34,683 nt of DNA from Terriglobia bacterium. GTDB lineage: Bacteria; Acidobacteriota; Terriglobia; Terriglobales; Acidobacteriaceae. Below are positions 1 to 10,122 of the stretch, piece after piece. The notes beneath the pieces are model-generated. The model worked only from the letters and a program-made list of their open reading frames with translations, made no database searches and was not told the DNA's origin. A program made the position numbers and the translations under genes. Location: positions 1 to 34,683 of the forward strand of contig JAJPJZ010000074.1 in assembly GCA_021323935.1 (NCBI GenBank), in the 5' to 3' direction. Each line of letters starts with the position of its first letter. Position 1 is the first letter of the stretch.

Positions 1-1444
<1,444 letters not shown>

Positions 1445-1469
1445 CAGCTTGGAACCGACAACCCACTTC

Positions 1470-2615
1470 ATGTTTGGCGCCTGCCTGGCGCGCGCAGGCT
1501 TCAACCGCAAGACCGCGCTGGCAACTTCCGTGATGGTGATTGCCGCCGAAATCCCTGATCTCGATATCTTCCTCGAGCTGCGCGGGCCGGTTTATGGTTT
1601 TCAGCACCATCGCGGCGCAACCCACACGCTGCTCGGAGTTCCATTCGACGCCGCGGCAGCCCTGCTCATCGTCTATGCCGCACGGCGCCTTCGGCAGTGG
1701 CGGCGCGGCGGTGGCGCGAGGGCACGCTCCGGCCCGGCGCCCCGCTGGGGGCTGCTTTACGCGCTGGCGTGTGTGGCGGCGCTCTCGCACATCCTGCTTG
1801 ATTTCACCAACTCTTACGGCGTTCGGCCGCTGATGCCGTTCTCATATGGCTGGCACCACTGGGACATCGTCGCTATTTTTGAGCCGTTCATGTGGGCAGT
1901 GCTGTTCCTGGGCCTGGTGCTGCCTTCGCTGTTCTCGCTCATTCATGAAGAAATCGGCGCGCGGCACAGCGGGCCGAGGGGCCGCGTCGCGGCAGTGGCT
2001 GCCCTGGCGGCCGTGGCGCTGATGTGGGGCGCGCGTGACTACGAACATCGGCGGGCGTTGGCGGCGCTTGACGCCATGGAGTATGGCAGCGAGCTTCCCG
2101 TGCGGGTTTCGGCCTACGGCACCATGCTGAACATTTTTGCCTGGAACGGTGTGGTTGAAACCGACACTGCCTTTCGCGCCATGCCGGTCGATTCACTCAC
2201 GCCGGAAGTCGATCCACGGCGGCAGGCACGCATCTTCTACAAGCCGGCCGTCACGCCGCCGCTCACTGCGGCCAAGGCCAGCTACCTGGGGCGTGTATTC
2301 CTCGATTGGGCTGATTACCCGGTTTTTGAAATGCGCCAGCTCATGCCCGGGGAAGACGCTCTGGATCAACTGGGGCGCGCGGCCGGGGCAGCGACTCTGC
2401 GGCCGGCGGCTTTGATCCAGGAGGCGGGCACTGCGCCCGCCGGGTACGTGGTCAGGATGTATGACTTGCGCTACTTCGACGTTGATTCGGCTTTGCGCGG
2501 CCGGCGGCGAACCCTGGGCGGAACGGTGCAGCTCGATGCTGAGCTGCACCCCGTCGCGTATTACATGGGATCGTTTTTCGGCAGGACCGTCCAGCGGCTG
2601 CAACCGCCCAGGTAA
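1470..2615 (+). CDS. Metal-dependent hydrolase, DUF457/YdjM-like membrane protein
   Basis: FMFGACLARAGFNRKTALATSVMVIAAEIPDLDIFLELRGPVYGFQHHRGATHTLL, HILLDFTNSYG and hydrophobic segments. The track ORF begins at 1389; ATG at 1470 is the more likely start. Confidence 0.8.
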   Translation: MFGACLARAGFNRKTALATSVMVIAAEIPDLDIFLELRGPVYGFQHHRGATHTLLGVPFDAAAALLIVYAARRLRQWRRGGGARARSGPAPRWGLLYALACVAALSHILLDFTNSYGVRPLMPFSYGWHHWDIVAIFEPFMWAVLFLGLVLPSLFSLIHEEIGARHSGPRGRVAAVAALAAVALMWGARDYEHRRALAALDAMEYGSELPVRVSAYGTMLNIFAWNGVVETDTAFRAMPVDSLTPEVDPRRQARIFYKPAVTPPLTAAKASYLGRVFLDWADYPVFEMRQLMPGEDALDQLGRAAGAATLRPAALIQEAGTAPAGYVVRMYDLRYFDVDSALRGRRRTLGGTVQLDAELHPVAYYMGSFFGRTVQRLQPPR

Positions 2616-2625
2616 AAGCGCAGAA

Positions 2626-3321
2626 CTACTGCGGCGGCTGGGGCTTGGAGCCATTCCCCTGCGCCGGCGCCTGTGAACCCTTCGCCTGGCCGGCATTTCC
2701 ACTCGGCGCCGCGGTAGAAGCGCCGCTGCTCGATTGCGACCTATCGACCACGCCGCCTTCGGCTGACTCAGGAATTCCTGACTGGCCCGGCGCGGCGACG
2801 TGAACGATCCTCATCTGTGGCACCTCATGGTTCCAGCTCGCGGGAATACCATCGAAGGCGACCCGGAAAGGCATGCTCTGCCGGGGTTTCAACGGCGAAG
2901 TGGCCGCTGCCGGCGCGCCTTTGTCATCGGTCAGGAACTCGAGGTTGCGCGTCTCGCGCTGCACCTGGTGGCCTTGCGCATCGGTGAATGCAGCATCTAC
3001 CGTCACCTGGCCTACCGCATTTGAGCCGGTGTTTTCGATTTCGCCGTAGATGTAACTCTGGCCGCCAACCGGCGCGCTCGAAACACGAAGCCCTTTAAAT
3101 TGCAGTTGCGTGGCGAAAGGCTGGTCGGGGACCTGGCCGGCGACCGGTCCGGGTGAGTTCTTTGGCGTGCGCGGCAGCGCGTAGATAATGGCAGCCAGAA
3201 TTACGCCTGCCACCACCAGCGCAACCAGCGGCCACGGAAAGCGGTTGGGTTTTTCAATTTGTTCCACGATGTGCGGCGCAGGCTGTCGATCGGGCGGTCG
3301 GTAATTGGGGTTGGTTGCCAT
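2626..3321 (-). CDS. Membrane-anchored hypothetical protein, DUF2393/FxLYD-like extracytoplasmic domain
   Basis: N-terminal TM (WPLVALVVAGVILAAIIYAL), then a domain with GQSYIYGEIENTGSNAVGQVTVDAAFTDAQG; strong SD (AGGAGG) 3 nt upstream of ATG at 3321. Confidence 0.7.
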   Translation of the reverse strand: MATNPNYRPPDRQPAPHIVEQIEKPNRFPWPLVALVVAGVILAAIIYALPRTPKNSPGPVAGQVPDQPFATQLQFKGLRVSSAPVGGQSYIYGEIENTGSNAVGQVTVDAAFTDAQGHQVQRETRNLEFLTDDKGAPAAATSPLKPRQSMPFRVAFDGIPASWNHEVPQMRIVHVAAPGQSGIPESAEGGVVDRSQSSSGASTAAPSGNAGQAKGSQAPAQGNGSKPQPPQ

Positions 3322-3353
3322 GTTCCTCCTGTTGCGCCCAAGCCGGCGGCGAA

Positions 3354-3382
3354 GATATATCTGCCGCGCGGGGGTGATTCAA
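3354..3382 (-). promoter_or_regulatory. Candidate sigma70-type promoter for the gene starting at 3321
   Basis: On the minus strand TTGAAT (3377-3382), 17-nt spacer, TATATC (3354-3359), followed by AGGAGG (3325-3330) and ATG. By-eye match only. Confidence 0.35.
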
Positions 3383-3461
3383 AACCGACGGCGCGAACTG
3401 AACTGCACCATAAGGCGCTTTTCGGTACCCGCGGTGCATCAATCCGCAGCTTCAAATCCGG

Positions 3462-3641
3462 TTACCGGCCAGGCGCGCCGGCCACGAAGTACCAGATGAT
3501 TAAGCCCAGAATCGCGGCCGTAATGAGCGCTCCAATCACGCCCCACGGAAAAGGCTTCTTGGTTTCAATCTCGGCCCTGGGTTCAGGCTTATGAAGCTGC
3601 GGCCCGCGCGTGAAATTCGGATCAATTGGATTTGTTGCCAT
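3462..3641 (-). CDS. Small single-TM hypothetical protein (59 aa), N-terminally similar to the 2626-3321 protein
   Basis: Reverse complement from ATG at 3641 reads MATNPIDPNFTRGPQLHKPEPRAEIETKKPFPWGVIGALITAAILGLIIWYFVAGAPGR*. Shares MATNP...PFPW..(I/V).AL(V/I)..A.IL..II with the neighbouring MATNPNYRPP... protein. Below the size cut of the ORF track. Confidence 0.75.
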   Translation of the reverse strand: MATNPIDPNFTRGPQLHKPEPRAEIETKKPFPWGVIGALITAAILGLIIWYFVAGAPGR

Positions 3642-3740
3642 ATTGGTTGGGATGGACAGGAATCAGTGAAGTTTGCCTTGAAATCCAGACCTGCTGAACC
3701 GCGCCGCGGAACACCAGGCGCGCGCCGGCGGTCTGATAAG

Positions 3741-4469
3741 ATGAGGCCAGTGTTGCTTATGATAAGGCTGTTTGCAGTTATGGTGTTGTTGGCCTTAGCG
3801 CTCCAGGCGCAGAGCTCGCCTGCCGTTCCGGCATCGCAGCAAGCGGAGACGGCCGCTTCGCTGGCCAACCAACCGCCACAGCCGCCACAGGTGACCTACC
3901 AGAACGGCCTGCTCACCGTCCACGCTGAAAATTCCACGCTGGCTGATGTCCTGGCGCAGGTGCAAGCCAAGACCGGCGCGCAGATCCAGGTACCGCCCGG
4001 TGCCGCCACCGAGCGTATGGTGGTTCAGGAAGGACCGGAGCCCGCGCGGGACGCATTGGCCGCGCTGCTGCGCGGCAGCGGCTTTGATTTCATCATTTTA
4101 GGCAGCGCGCAGGACCCGCAGTCGGTGCAGCGCGTGGTGCTCACGCCGCATATGGCGCAAGCTCCTGCGCCAGCGCAATCGGGTTTCCCGGCACGCCAGC
4201 AGGCGCCCGATTACCAGAACAACAATGAAGAAGCAGAGCCCGCGCCGCCCGCGCCCATCCAGCCCGCAGCTCCCACGACCACGGCGCGCCCGGCAAGCCC
4301 GGGAGGCGAGACCGGCGGCCTGAAGACTCCTGAGCAGTTGCTGCAGGAACTGCAGCAGATTCAACGCGGCCAGCCGGGGCAGGCGCAACAGAATGGCCAG
4401 ACGCAAACACCGCCGCAAATGCCGCCCCAGGCGCCGACCCGCCGCCGCGAAGTGCCGCCTCCGGTTTAG
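3741..4469 (+). CDS. Exported protein with an STN-like (secretin/TonB short N-terminal) domain and a Q/P-rich C-terminal tail
   Basis: Signal-like N-terminus MRPVLLMIRLFAVMVLLALALQAQ; QVTYQNGLLTVHAENSTLADVLAQVQAKTGAQIQVPP...VVQEGPEPARDALAALLRGSGFDFII resembles STN; tail rich in Q, P and A. Track ORF starts at 3591; ATG at 3741 gives the signal peptide. Confidence 0.65.
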   Translation: MRPVLLMIRLFAVMVLLALALQAQSSPAVPASQQAETAASLANQPPQPPQVTYQNGLLTVHAENSTLADVLAQVQAKTGAQIQVPPGAATERMVVQEGPEPARDALAALLRGSGFDFIILGSAQDPQSVQRVVLTPHMAQAPAPAQSGFPARQQAPDYQNNNEEAEPAPPAPIQPAAPTTTARPASPGGETGGLKTPEQLLQELQQIQRGQPGQAQQNGQTQTPPQMPPQAPTRRREVPPPV

Positions 4470-4534
4470 GCGAGCAGCAAAAAGCCGGGCGCTCGGCCCA
4501 GCCTTGTGAACAACGACAAATTGATGAATGAGAG

Positions 4535-4699
4535 CTAGTCGCCGCTTTCCGCGGTCGCAGGCCGCAGGGTCGCGACTGCCTGCTGCTTCGGCTCATTGTG
4601 GCGCTTGAACATCCGCAGGATCCCCAGAATCGCCACGTACCCGGCGCCGATACCCAAAGCCATCGTGGAAACAATTGCGAACGCCACCATTACGAACAT
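4535..4699 (-). CDS. Small membrane protein (54 aa)
   Basis: Reverse complement from ATG at 4699 reads MFVMVAFAIVSTMALGIGAGYVAILGILRMFKRHNEPKQQAVATLRPATAESGD*: one TM segment plus a charged cytosolic tail. Not in the ORF track. Confidence 0.55.
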   Translation of the reverse strand: MFVMVAFAIVSTMALGIGAGYVAILGILRMFKRHNEPKQQAVATLRPATAESGD

Positions 4700-4783
4700 C
4701 TCGTCCCCTTTGGCCCAATCGTAGGATGCCGGGCCTGAGTTCCTGTTTGCCTTCGCGGCCCTTGCCGAGCGGCGAAGGCTGGG

Positions 4784-5005
4784 TTACTTCTTCTTCTCCG
4801 CGTTCCACACGGTCCGCGAAATTGCCCGCCCGCAGAACGGGCAAAAATTCATCAGGTAAAGATTCGGGCGCTCTTCCGGCGAGCCCACGGCGTAATCCGA
4901 ATCCACTTCGTTCAAAATCCTGCCGTGCATCTGCTGCCTGGGCGCGTGCAAGACGGCTCCGTTGTCCACCGCCTGTTGCAGGTCGTCACAGCAGTGTTCC
5001 GTCAT
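4784..5005 (-). CDS. Conserved hypothetical protein with C-terminal zinc-ribbon knuckle (73 aa)
   Basis: MTEHCCDDLQQAVDNGAVLHAP...LNFCPFCGRAIS-type ending; CPFCG knuckle; ATG start. Confidence 0.65.
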   Translation of the reverse strand: MTEHCCDDLQQAVDNGAVLHAPRQQMHGRILNEVDSDYAVGSPEERPNLYLMNFCPFCGRAISRTVWNAEKKK

Positions 5006-5080
5006 ACGCCCGTCAGCACTCTACCTGCGTTGACCCTGCTCGGGATTGGCAAGTAAGATACGTTCTGGCGTTAAGCCGGA

Positions 5081-5119
5081 TTCCCAACCGGGCGCCGCTT
5101 GGCGCAATGCGGTTGGGAA
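5081..5119. repeat. Extended inverted repeat/hairpin upstream of uvrA
   Basis: Perfect 10-bp arms TTCCCAACCG (5081-5090) and CGGTTGGGAA (5110-5119), with an inner 5-bp stem GCGCC (5092-5096)/GGCGC (5101-5105) and GCTT tetraloop. Confidence 0.7.
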
Positions 5120-5227
5120 GCACACCTTTACTTTTGCGGATAATCCCAACCCCGCCAAGATTACTGAAGTCCATTGCCTCAGCGGCCAGTGGTCTTGACA
5201 GCCCCGAGGACGTTTACCCTTAAGTAA

Positions 5228-8023
5228 ATGGCGATCACGAAAATCTCGGTCCGCGGCGCCCGCCAGCACAACCTGAAAGATATTTCTGTTGAGGTTCCGC
5301 GCAATTCGCTCACGGTGATTACCGGGCTGAGCGGCTCGGGCAAATCGTCGCTCGCCTTCGACACGATTTATGCGGAAGGGCAGCGGCGTTACGTCGAGAC
5401 GCTCTCCGCGTATGCGCGGCAGTTTCTCGATCAGATGGAGCGCCCTGATGTTGATTCCATCGATGGCCTGAGCCCTTCGATCGCCATTGAGCAGAAAACT
5501 ACCAGCCGAAGCCCGCGCTCCACCGTCGGCACAATTACTGAGATTTACGATTATTTGCGCCTGCTTTATTCCTCGATCGGAACGCCGCATTGCCCGCAGT
5601 GCGGGCACGAGATCACGCGGCAATCAGCCGAGCAGATTGTCTCGAGCGTAATGGCGCACAACGCCGCCGCCGGGGAAGAGCGCGCAATGGTGCTGGCGCC
5701 CATTGTGCGCGGCCGCAAAGGAGAATTTAAGAAGGAGCTGGAAAAGCTGGCGCAGCAAGGCTTCACGCGCGCACGCATCGATTCGGAACTGCGTAACCTC
5801 GATGAGGAAATCAATCTCGATAAGCGCAAGAACCACACGATTGAGGTGCTGGTCGATCGCGTGCTGGTGAAAGCCGGCATTGAAAAGCGGCTGCAGGATT
5901 CCATCACGCTGGCGATGAAGCTGGCCAACGGCCTGGTGCAGGTTGCGTACGTGGGAGCGTCGTCCAGCGGCGCCGGCGAAGAGAAGCTGTATTCGTCGCG
6001 GCTGGCCTGCCCTGATTGCGGCATTAACGTTGCCGTGCTGGAGCCGCGCTCGTTCAGCTTCAACAGCACCTACGGCGCGTGCTCTGAGTGCCAAGGGCTG
6101 GGCAGCAAGTATGACTTTGACCCGGCCAAGGTCATCGTCGATTGGTCAAAGCCGCTGCTTGAGGGAGGCCTTGGGCCAGGCTCGGCCTCGGGCAACGTGA
6201 TCAACATGCTGCAGATTGCGGCAACAGCCTTCGGCTTTGATCTGGCAACGCCCTTCGAGAAATTTCCGGCGAAAACGCAGAACCTAGTGCTGTATGGTCC
6301 GGAGGCGCGCGATAAGAATCGCTGCGGGTTCAAAGGCGTGCTCGCGTATCTCCGCCAGGTGCTGGATGAAACCACGTCAGACGGTTACCGCGACTACCTG
6401 CTGAACTATATGTCGGCGGCCGAATGCCCTGCCTGCCACGGCGCGCGGTTGCGGCCCGAGAGCCTGGCCGTGAAAGTAAATGGCCTTTCCATCGCCGACT
6501 TCACGGCTATGCCGGTGGGCCGCGCGATTGAAGCGGTGGCGCAAATCAAGCTGAGCGGGCGCGAAGAAGCCCTGGCAGGGCGCATCGTGCGCGAAGTGGC
6601 TGAGCGCCTGCAATTCCTGAACGCCGTGGGCCTGAATTACATTTCACTGAACCGCTCGGCGGCCACTCTTTCAGGCGGAGAAGGCCAGCGCATCCGACTG
6701 GCCAGCCAGATTGGCTCGCGCCTGCGCGGCGTCCTCTACGTGCTGGATGAGCCTTCGATCGGGCTGCACCATCGCGACAACAACCGCCTGCTTTCCGCGC
6801 TCGAAGCCCTGCGCGACCTCGGCAACACCGTGCTGGTGGTAGAGCACGATGAAGAGACGATCCGCCGCGCCGATTACGTCATCGACCTTGGCCCCGGCGC
6901 GGGGCGGCATGGCGGCGAACTGGTCGCCAGCGGCACTCCGGCTGAAATCAGCGCTGCCCCCGCATCGCTCACCGGCGCGTACATTTCCGGCCGAAAAAGG
7001 ATTGCGGTCCGTGCACAACGCCGCGACTCCAAAGGCGCCATCACGGTGCTGGGCGCGCGCGAAAACAACCTGCGCAATGTTGATGTGGCGTTTCCGCTCG
7101 GCGTCATGACCGTCGTGACCGGCGTTTCCGGCTCGGGCAAGTCAACTTTGGTCAATGACATTCTGTATCGCGCGCTGGCAAAGCAACTTTACCGCTCGCG
7201 CGAGGAGCCGGGGACACACAAGCAAATTACCGGCACGGAGAACATCGATGGCGTTATTCGCATCGACCAATCGCCCATCGGGCGTACGCCGCGCTCCAAC
7301 CCGGCAACCTACACCGGCGTGTTTACCCACATTCGAGACCTGTACGCCATGCTGCCTGAATCGCGCGAACGCGGCTACAAGGCCGGGCGCTTCTCGTTCA
7401 ACGTTGCCGGCGGGCGCTGCGAAGCCTGCCAGGGCGAAGGCCAGCGCCGCATCGAGATGAACTTTCTTCCCGATGTGTATGTGCAATGCGAAGTGTGCGG
7501 CGGCCGCCGCTACAACCACGAAACCCTGACCGTGCGTTTCAAGGGGCTTTCCATCGCCGGCCTGCTCGAACTGCCGGTTTCAGATGCTTTGCCGCCGCTT
7601 GAAGACGTGCCGCAGGTGCGCCAGAAGCTGCAAACGCTGGTGGATGTCGGCCTCGGCTACATTCATCTGGGCCAATCGGCCGTAACCCTCTCAGGCGGAG
7701 AGGCGCAGCGGATTAAGCTGGCCCGCGAGTTGAGCAAGCGCCAGACCGGCCGCACGCTTTACCTGCTGGACGAGCCGACCGTGGGGCTGCACATGGAAGA
7801 CGTCAGCAAATTGCTGGAAGTGCTGCACCGGCTTACCGACCTGGGCAACAGCGTGATCATCATCGAGCACGACCTTGACGTCATCCGCAACGCCGATTGG
7901 ATCATTGACCTTGGGCCTGAAGGCGGAGAGAACGGGGGGCGCGTGGTGGCGCAGGGAACGCCGGAGCAGGTCGCGCGCAGCAAAGCTTCTTTCACCGGCA
8001 AGGCGCTGGCGGCGAGTTTGTAA
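5228..8023 (+). CDS. uvrA: Excinuclease ABC subunit A
   Basis: Full-length 931 aa; two ABC modules ([31 protein letters not shown]), two signature LSGGE motifs, zinc-binding CxxC pairs, [40 protein letters not shown]. Confidence 0.98.
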   Translation: MAITKISVRGARQHNLKDISVEVPRNSLTVITGLSGSGKSSLAFDTIYAEGQRRYVETLSAYARQFLDQMERPDVDSIDGLSPSIAIEQKTTSRSPRSTVGTITEIYDYLRLLYSSIGTPHCPQCGHEITRQSAEQIVSSVMAHNAAAGEERAMVLAPIVRGRKGEFKKELEKLAQQGFTRARIDSELRNLDEEINLDKRKNHTIEVLVDRVLVKAGIEKRLQDSITLAMKLANGLVQVAYVGASSSGAGEEKLYSSRLACPDCGINVAVLEPRSFSFNSTYGACSECQGLGSKYDFDPAKVIVDWSKPLLEGGLGPGSASGNVINMLQIAATAFGFDLATPFEKFPAKTQNLVLYGPEARDKNRCGFKGVLAYLRQVLDETTSDGYRDYLLNYMSAAECPACHGARLRPESLAVKVNGLSIADFTAMPVGRAIEAVAQIKLSGREEALAGRIVREVAERLQFLNAVGLNYISLNRSAATLSGGEGQRIRLASQIGSRLRGVLYVLDEPSIGLHHRDNNRLLSALEALRDLGNTVLVVEHDEETIRRADYVIDLGPGAGRHGGELVASGTPAEISAAPASLTGAYISGRKRIAVRAQRRDSKGAITVLGARENNLRNVDVAFPLGVMTVVTGVSGSGKSTLVNDILYRALAKQLYRSREEPGTHKQITGTENIDGVIRIDQSPIGRTPRSNPATYTGVFTHIRDLYAMLPESRERGYKAGRFSFNVAGGRCEACQGEGQRRIEMNFLPDVYVQCEVCGGRRYNHETLTVRFKGLSIAGLLELPVSDALPPLEDVPQVRQKLQTLVDVGLGYIHLGQSAVTLSGGEAQRIKLARELSKRQTGRTLYLLDEPTVGLHMEDVSKLLEVLHRLTDLGNSVIIIEHDLDVIRNADWIIDLGPEGGENGGRVVAQGTPEQVARSKASFTGKALAASL

Positions 8024-8105
8024 ACGCCGGCTTTCCGAGGCTCCGCTGCCGCTGCTTTAGAATCGACTGGAACCACCGATCCCGGGTCGAACGAAGAACC
8101 GCAAA

Positions 8106-8966
8106 TTGCCTCCTGCTCCCAATTCGTCCGGCGAAGCGCCTGAGCAACCGACATTTACTCCTGAAATTCAGAGCGAAATTCTTCCACCTGCGGCAAGCCT
8201 GCCTCGCCCGCATGGCGCGGGCGAAGACCCGGTGTGGAGCGGCTGGGATGTGGCGCTGCTGGTCATCGTGTTCTTCGTCGCGCTGGCTGTCGTCACCTGG
8301 TTTGGGCTGCCGATTGCGCGCAAGCTGCCCTCCATGCGCCACATGACGGCGCTGGCGGTGCTGCAGAGTCCCATCGTGGTGATCTGCATCGAGGGGGCGG
8401 CGGAATTTGCCGTGCTGCTGTTCATGATCGCGCTGGTCAGGGTTTCGTATCGGCGGCCGTTCTGGCCGGCCGTGCGCTGGAACTTTCCGCATTCGCGCTG
8501 GTCGGCGTTCCTGGCAATTGGCTTTGTGCTGGCGCTGGCGCTGGCGCCATTCGAGTCAGGACTGGAGAAAGTTGCGCCGTCGCCCAAGCAGCTTCCGATT
8601 GACCAGATGTTTTCGACGACTGCGGCCGCCTACGCCATGGCCCTGTTCGGCACCTTCTGGGCGCCGCTGATTGAAGAGCTCTTCTTTCGTGGATTTCTTT
8701 ATCCCGTGCTTGCCCGCCGCCTGGGCGCGTTGGTTTCGGTGTTGCTGACGGCAATCGCCTTTGCCGCACTGCACGGAGCGCAGCTCGCCCACGCCATTGC
8801 GCCGCTGGCCGTAATCTTCATTGTGGGCCTGGTGCTGACGATTGTGCGTGCGCGAACACGATCCGTAGCATCATCGATGCTGGTGCACATGGGCTACAAC
8901 GGCGCGCTGTTCCTGATTGCGTGGCACAGCAGCGACCACTTCCGGCATTTGGAGAAGCTGACGTGA
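8106..8966 (+). CDS. CPBP family intramembrane glutamic endopeptidase (Abi/CAAX protease-like)
   Basis: Multiple TMs; motifs LIEELFFRGFLYPVLARR, AIAFAALHG and MLVHMGYN (EExxxR, FxxxH, HxxxN). Confidence 0.88.
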   Translation: MPPAPNSSGEAPEQPTFTPEIQSEILPPAASLPRPHGAGEDPVWSGWDVALLVIVFFVALAVVTWFGLPIARKLPSMRHMTALAVLQSPIVVICIEGAAEFAVLLFMIALVRVSYRRPFWPAVRWNFPHSRWSAFLAIGFVLALALAPFESGLEKVAPSPKQLPIDQMFSTTAAAYAMALFGTFWAPLIEELFFRGFLYPVLARRLGALVSVLLTAIAFAALHGAQLAHAIAPLAVIFIVGLVLTIVRARTRSVASSMLVHMGYNGALFLIAWHSSDHFRHLEKLT

Positions 8967-9544
8967 GCGCAGCCCGCGCGGAACTGCTCGCCTTGCTGGC
9001 GGAGAAATCGTTCAAGCTCGGCCATTTCAAGCTGTCTTCGGGCGGCACCAGCGATTACTACGTCGATTGTCGCACCACCACGCTCGACGCAAGAGGCGCA
9101 CGGCTGGTCGGCGAGCTGGTGCTCGATGAAATCGCCGCACGCGGCTGGAAGCCGGAGGCCATAGGCGGACTCACGCTGGGCGCGGATCCTATCGCCGTGG
9201 CGGCGGCGGTGGTGAGCAGCGAGCGCGGTACGCCGGTCAATGCGTTCCTGGTGCGGAAGGCGGAAAAGCAGCACGGGACCGGTCAGCGCATCGAGGGCTT
9301 TCGCCAGGGCGGCGCGCGTGTCGTCATCGTTGATGACGTCTGCACCACCGGAGCTTCAACCATCCAGGCCATTGAAGCCGCGCGCGAAGCCGGCTTTGAG
9401 GTTGTGGGCGTGCTTTGCCTGCTGGAGCGCGAAGAAGCCCGGGGCCGGGCCAACGTGGAGCGCGCCGCCGCACCTGCTCCCTTTGTGGCGCTGTTCACTG
9501 CGTCGCAACTCCGCGAACATGTGAAAGGGAACCAGGCCCGCTGA
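8963..9544 (+). CDS. pyrE: Orotate phosphoribosyltransferase
   Basis: FKLSSGGTSDYYVDCRTTTLD, VVIVDDVCTTGASTIQAIEAAREAG (PRPP motif). GTG start at 8963 overlaps the upstream TGA (GTGA). Track ORF starts earlier at 8921. Confidence 0.93.
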   Translation: MSAARAELLALLAEKSFKLGHFKLSSGGTSDYYVDCRTTTLDARGARLVGELVLDEIAARGWKPEAIGGLTLGADPIAVAAAVVSSERGTPVNAFLVRKAEKQHGTGQRIEGFRQGGARVVIVDDVCTTGASTIQAIEAAREAGFEVVGVLCLLEREEARGRANVERAAAPAPFVALFTASQLREHVKGNQAR

Positions 9545-9594
9545 CGCAAACCTGGCAGCGCGAGGCGCCAATCACAAGATCCCTGCGCAGCCGA

Positions 9595-10044
9595 TCAAAA
9601 CTGCTTTTCGGAATCGAGCAGGATGGTGACCGGCCCATCGTTCACCAGCTCCACCAGCATCATTTCCTGAAAGCGGCCGGTTTCGCATTGCAATCCAAGG
9701 GCGCGCACCTGCTCGACGAAGCGCTCATAGAGCGGCCGCGCAAGCTCGGGGCGAGCGGCATGAATGTAGGATGGCCGGTTCTGGCCACGGGCGTCGCCAT
9801 ACAGGGTGAATTGCGAGACCGCGAGCACCGCGCCGCCTGCTTCCGTGATCGCTAGGTTCATCTTCCCGCTTTGGTCGTCAAAGATGCGCAGCTTGGCGAT
9901 CTTGGCCGCAAGGTAATCGGCATCGCGTTCAGTATCGATTTCGGAAACGCCGAGCAGGACCAGCAGCCCACGGCCAATCTGGCCGGCGGTTTCGCCGTTC
10001 ACGGTCACGCCGGCCCGAGTCACGCGCTGCACCACCGCTCGCAT
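9595..10044 (-). CDS. dtd: D-aminoacyl-tRNA deacylase
   Basis: MRAVVQRVTRAGVTVNGETAGQIGRGLLVLLGV...LAVSQFTLYGDARGQNRPSYIHAARPELA...MMLVELVNDGPVTILLDS; start taken at the internal ATG (10044). Confidence 0.95.
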   Translation of the reverse strand: MRAVVQRVTRAGVTVNGETAGQIGRGLLVLLGVSEIDTERDADYLAAKIAKLRIFDDQSGKMNLAITEAGGAVLAVSQFTLYGDARGQNRPSYIHAARPELARPLYERFVEQVRALGLQCETGRFQEMMLVELVNDGPVTILLDSEKQF

Positions 10045-10053
10045 ACACGCAGT

Positions 10054-10081
10054 GTTGCAACAAGCCGCGCCTGTTGGCAAC
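10054..10081. repeat. Imperfect inverted repeat in the divergent dtd/selD intergenic region
   Basis: GTTGC-AACA (10054-10062) versus TGTT-g-GCAAC (10072-10081), one bulged G, 9-nt loop. Confidence 0.4.
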
Positions 10082-10122
10082 CGCCAGGGAATAATTCGGC
10101 AATCCGCTAGAATTCAACCTTG

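Noticed and set aside
5195-5223. TTGACA with a possible -10 just before uvrA
   Set aside because: The -35 is good but the downstream -10 candidate (CCTTAA) is poor and would leave almost no leader; not listed as a promoter.
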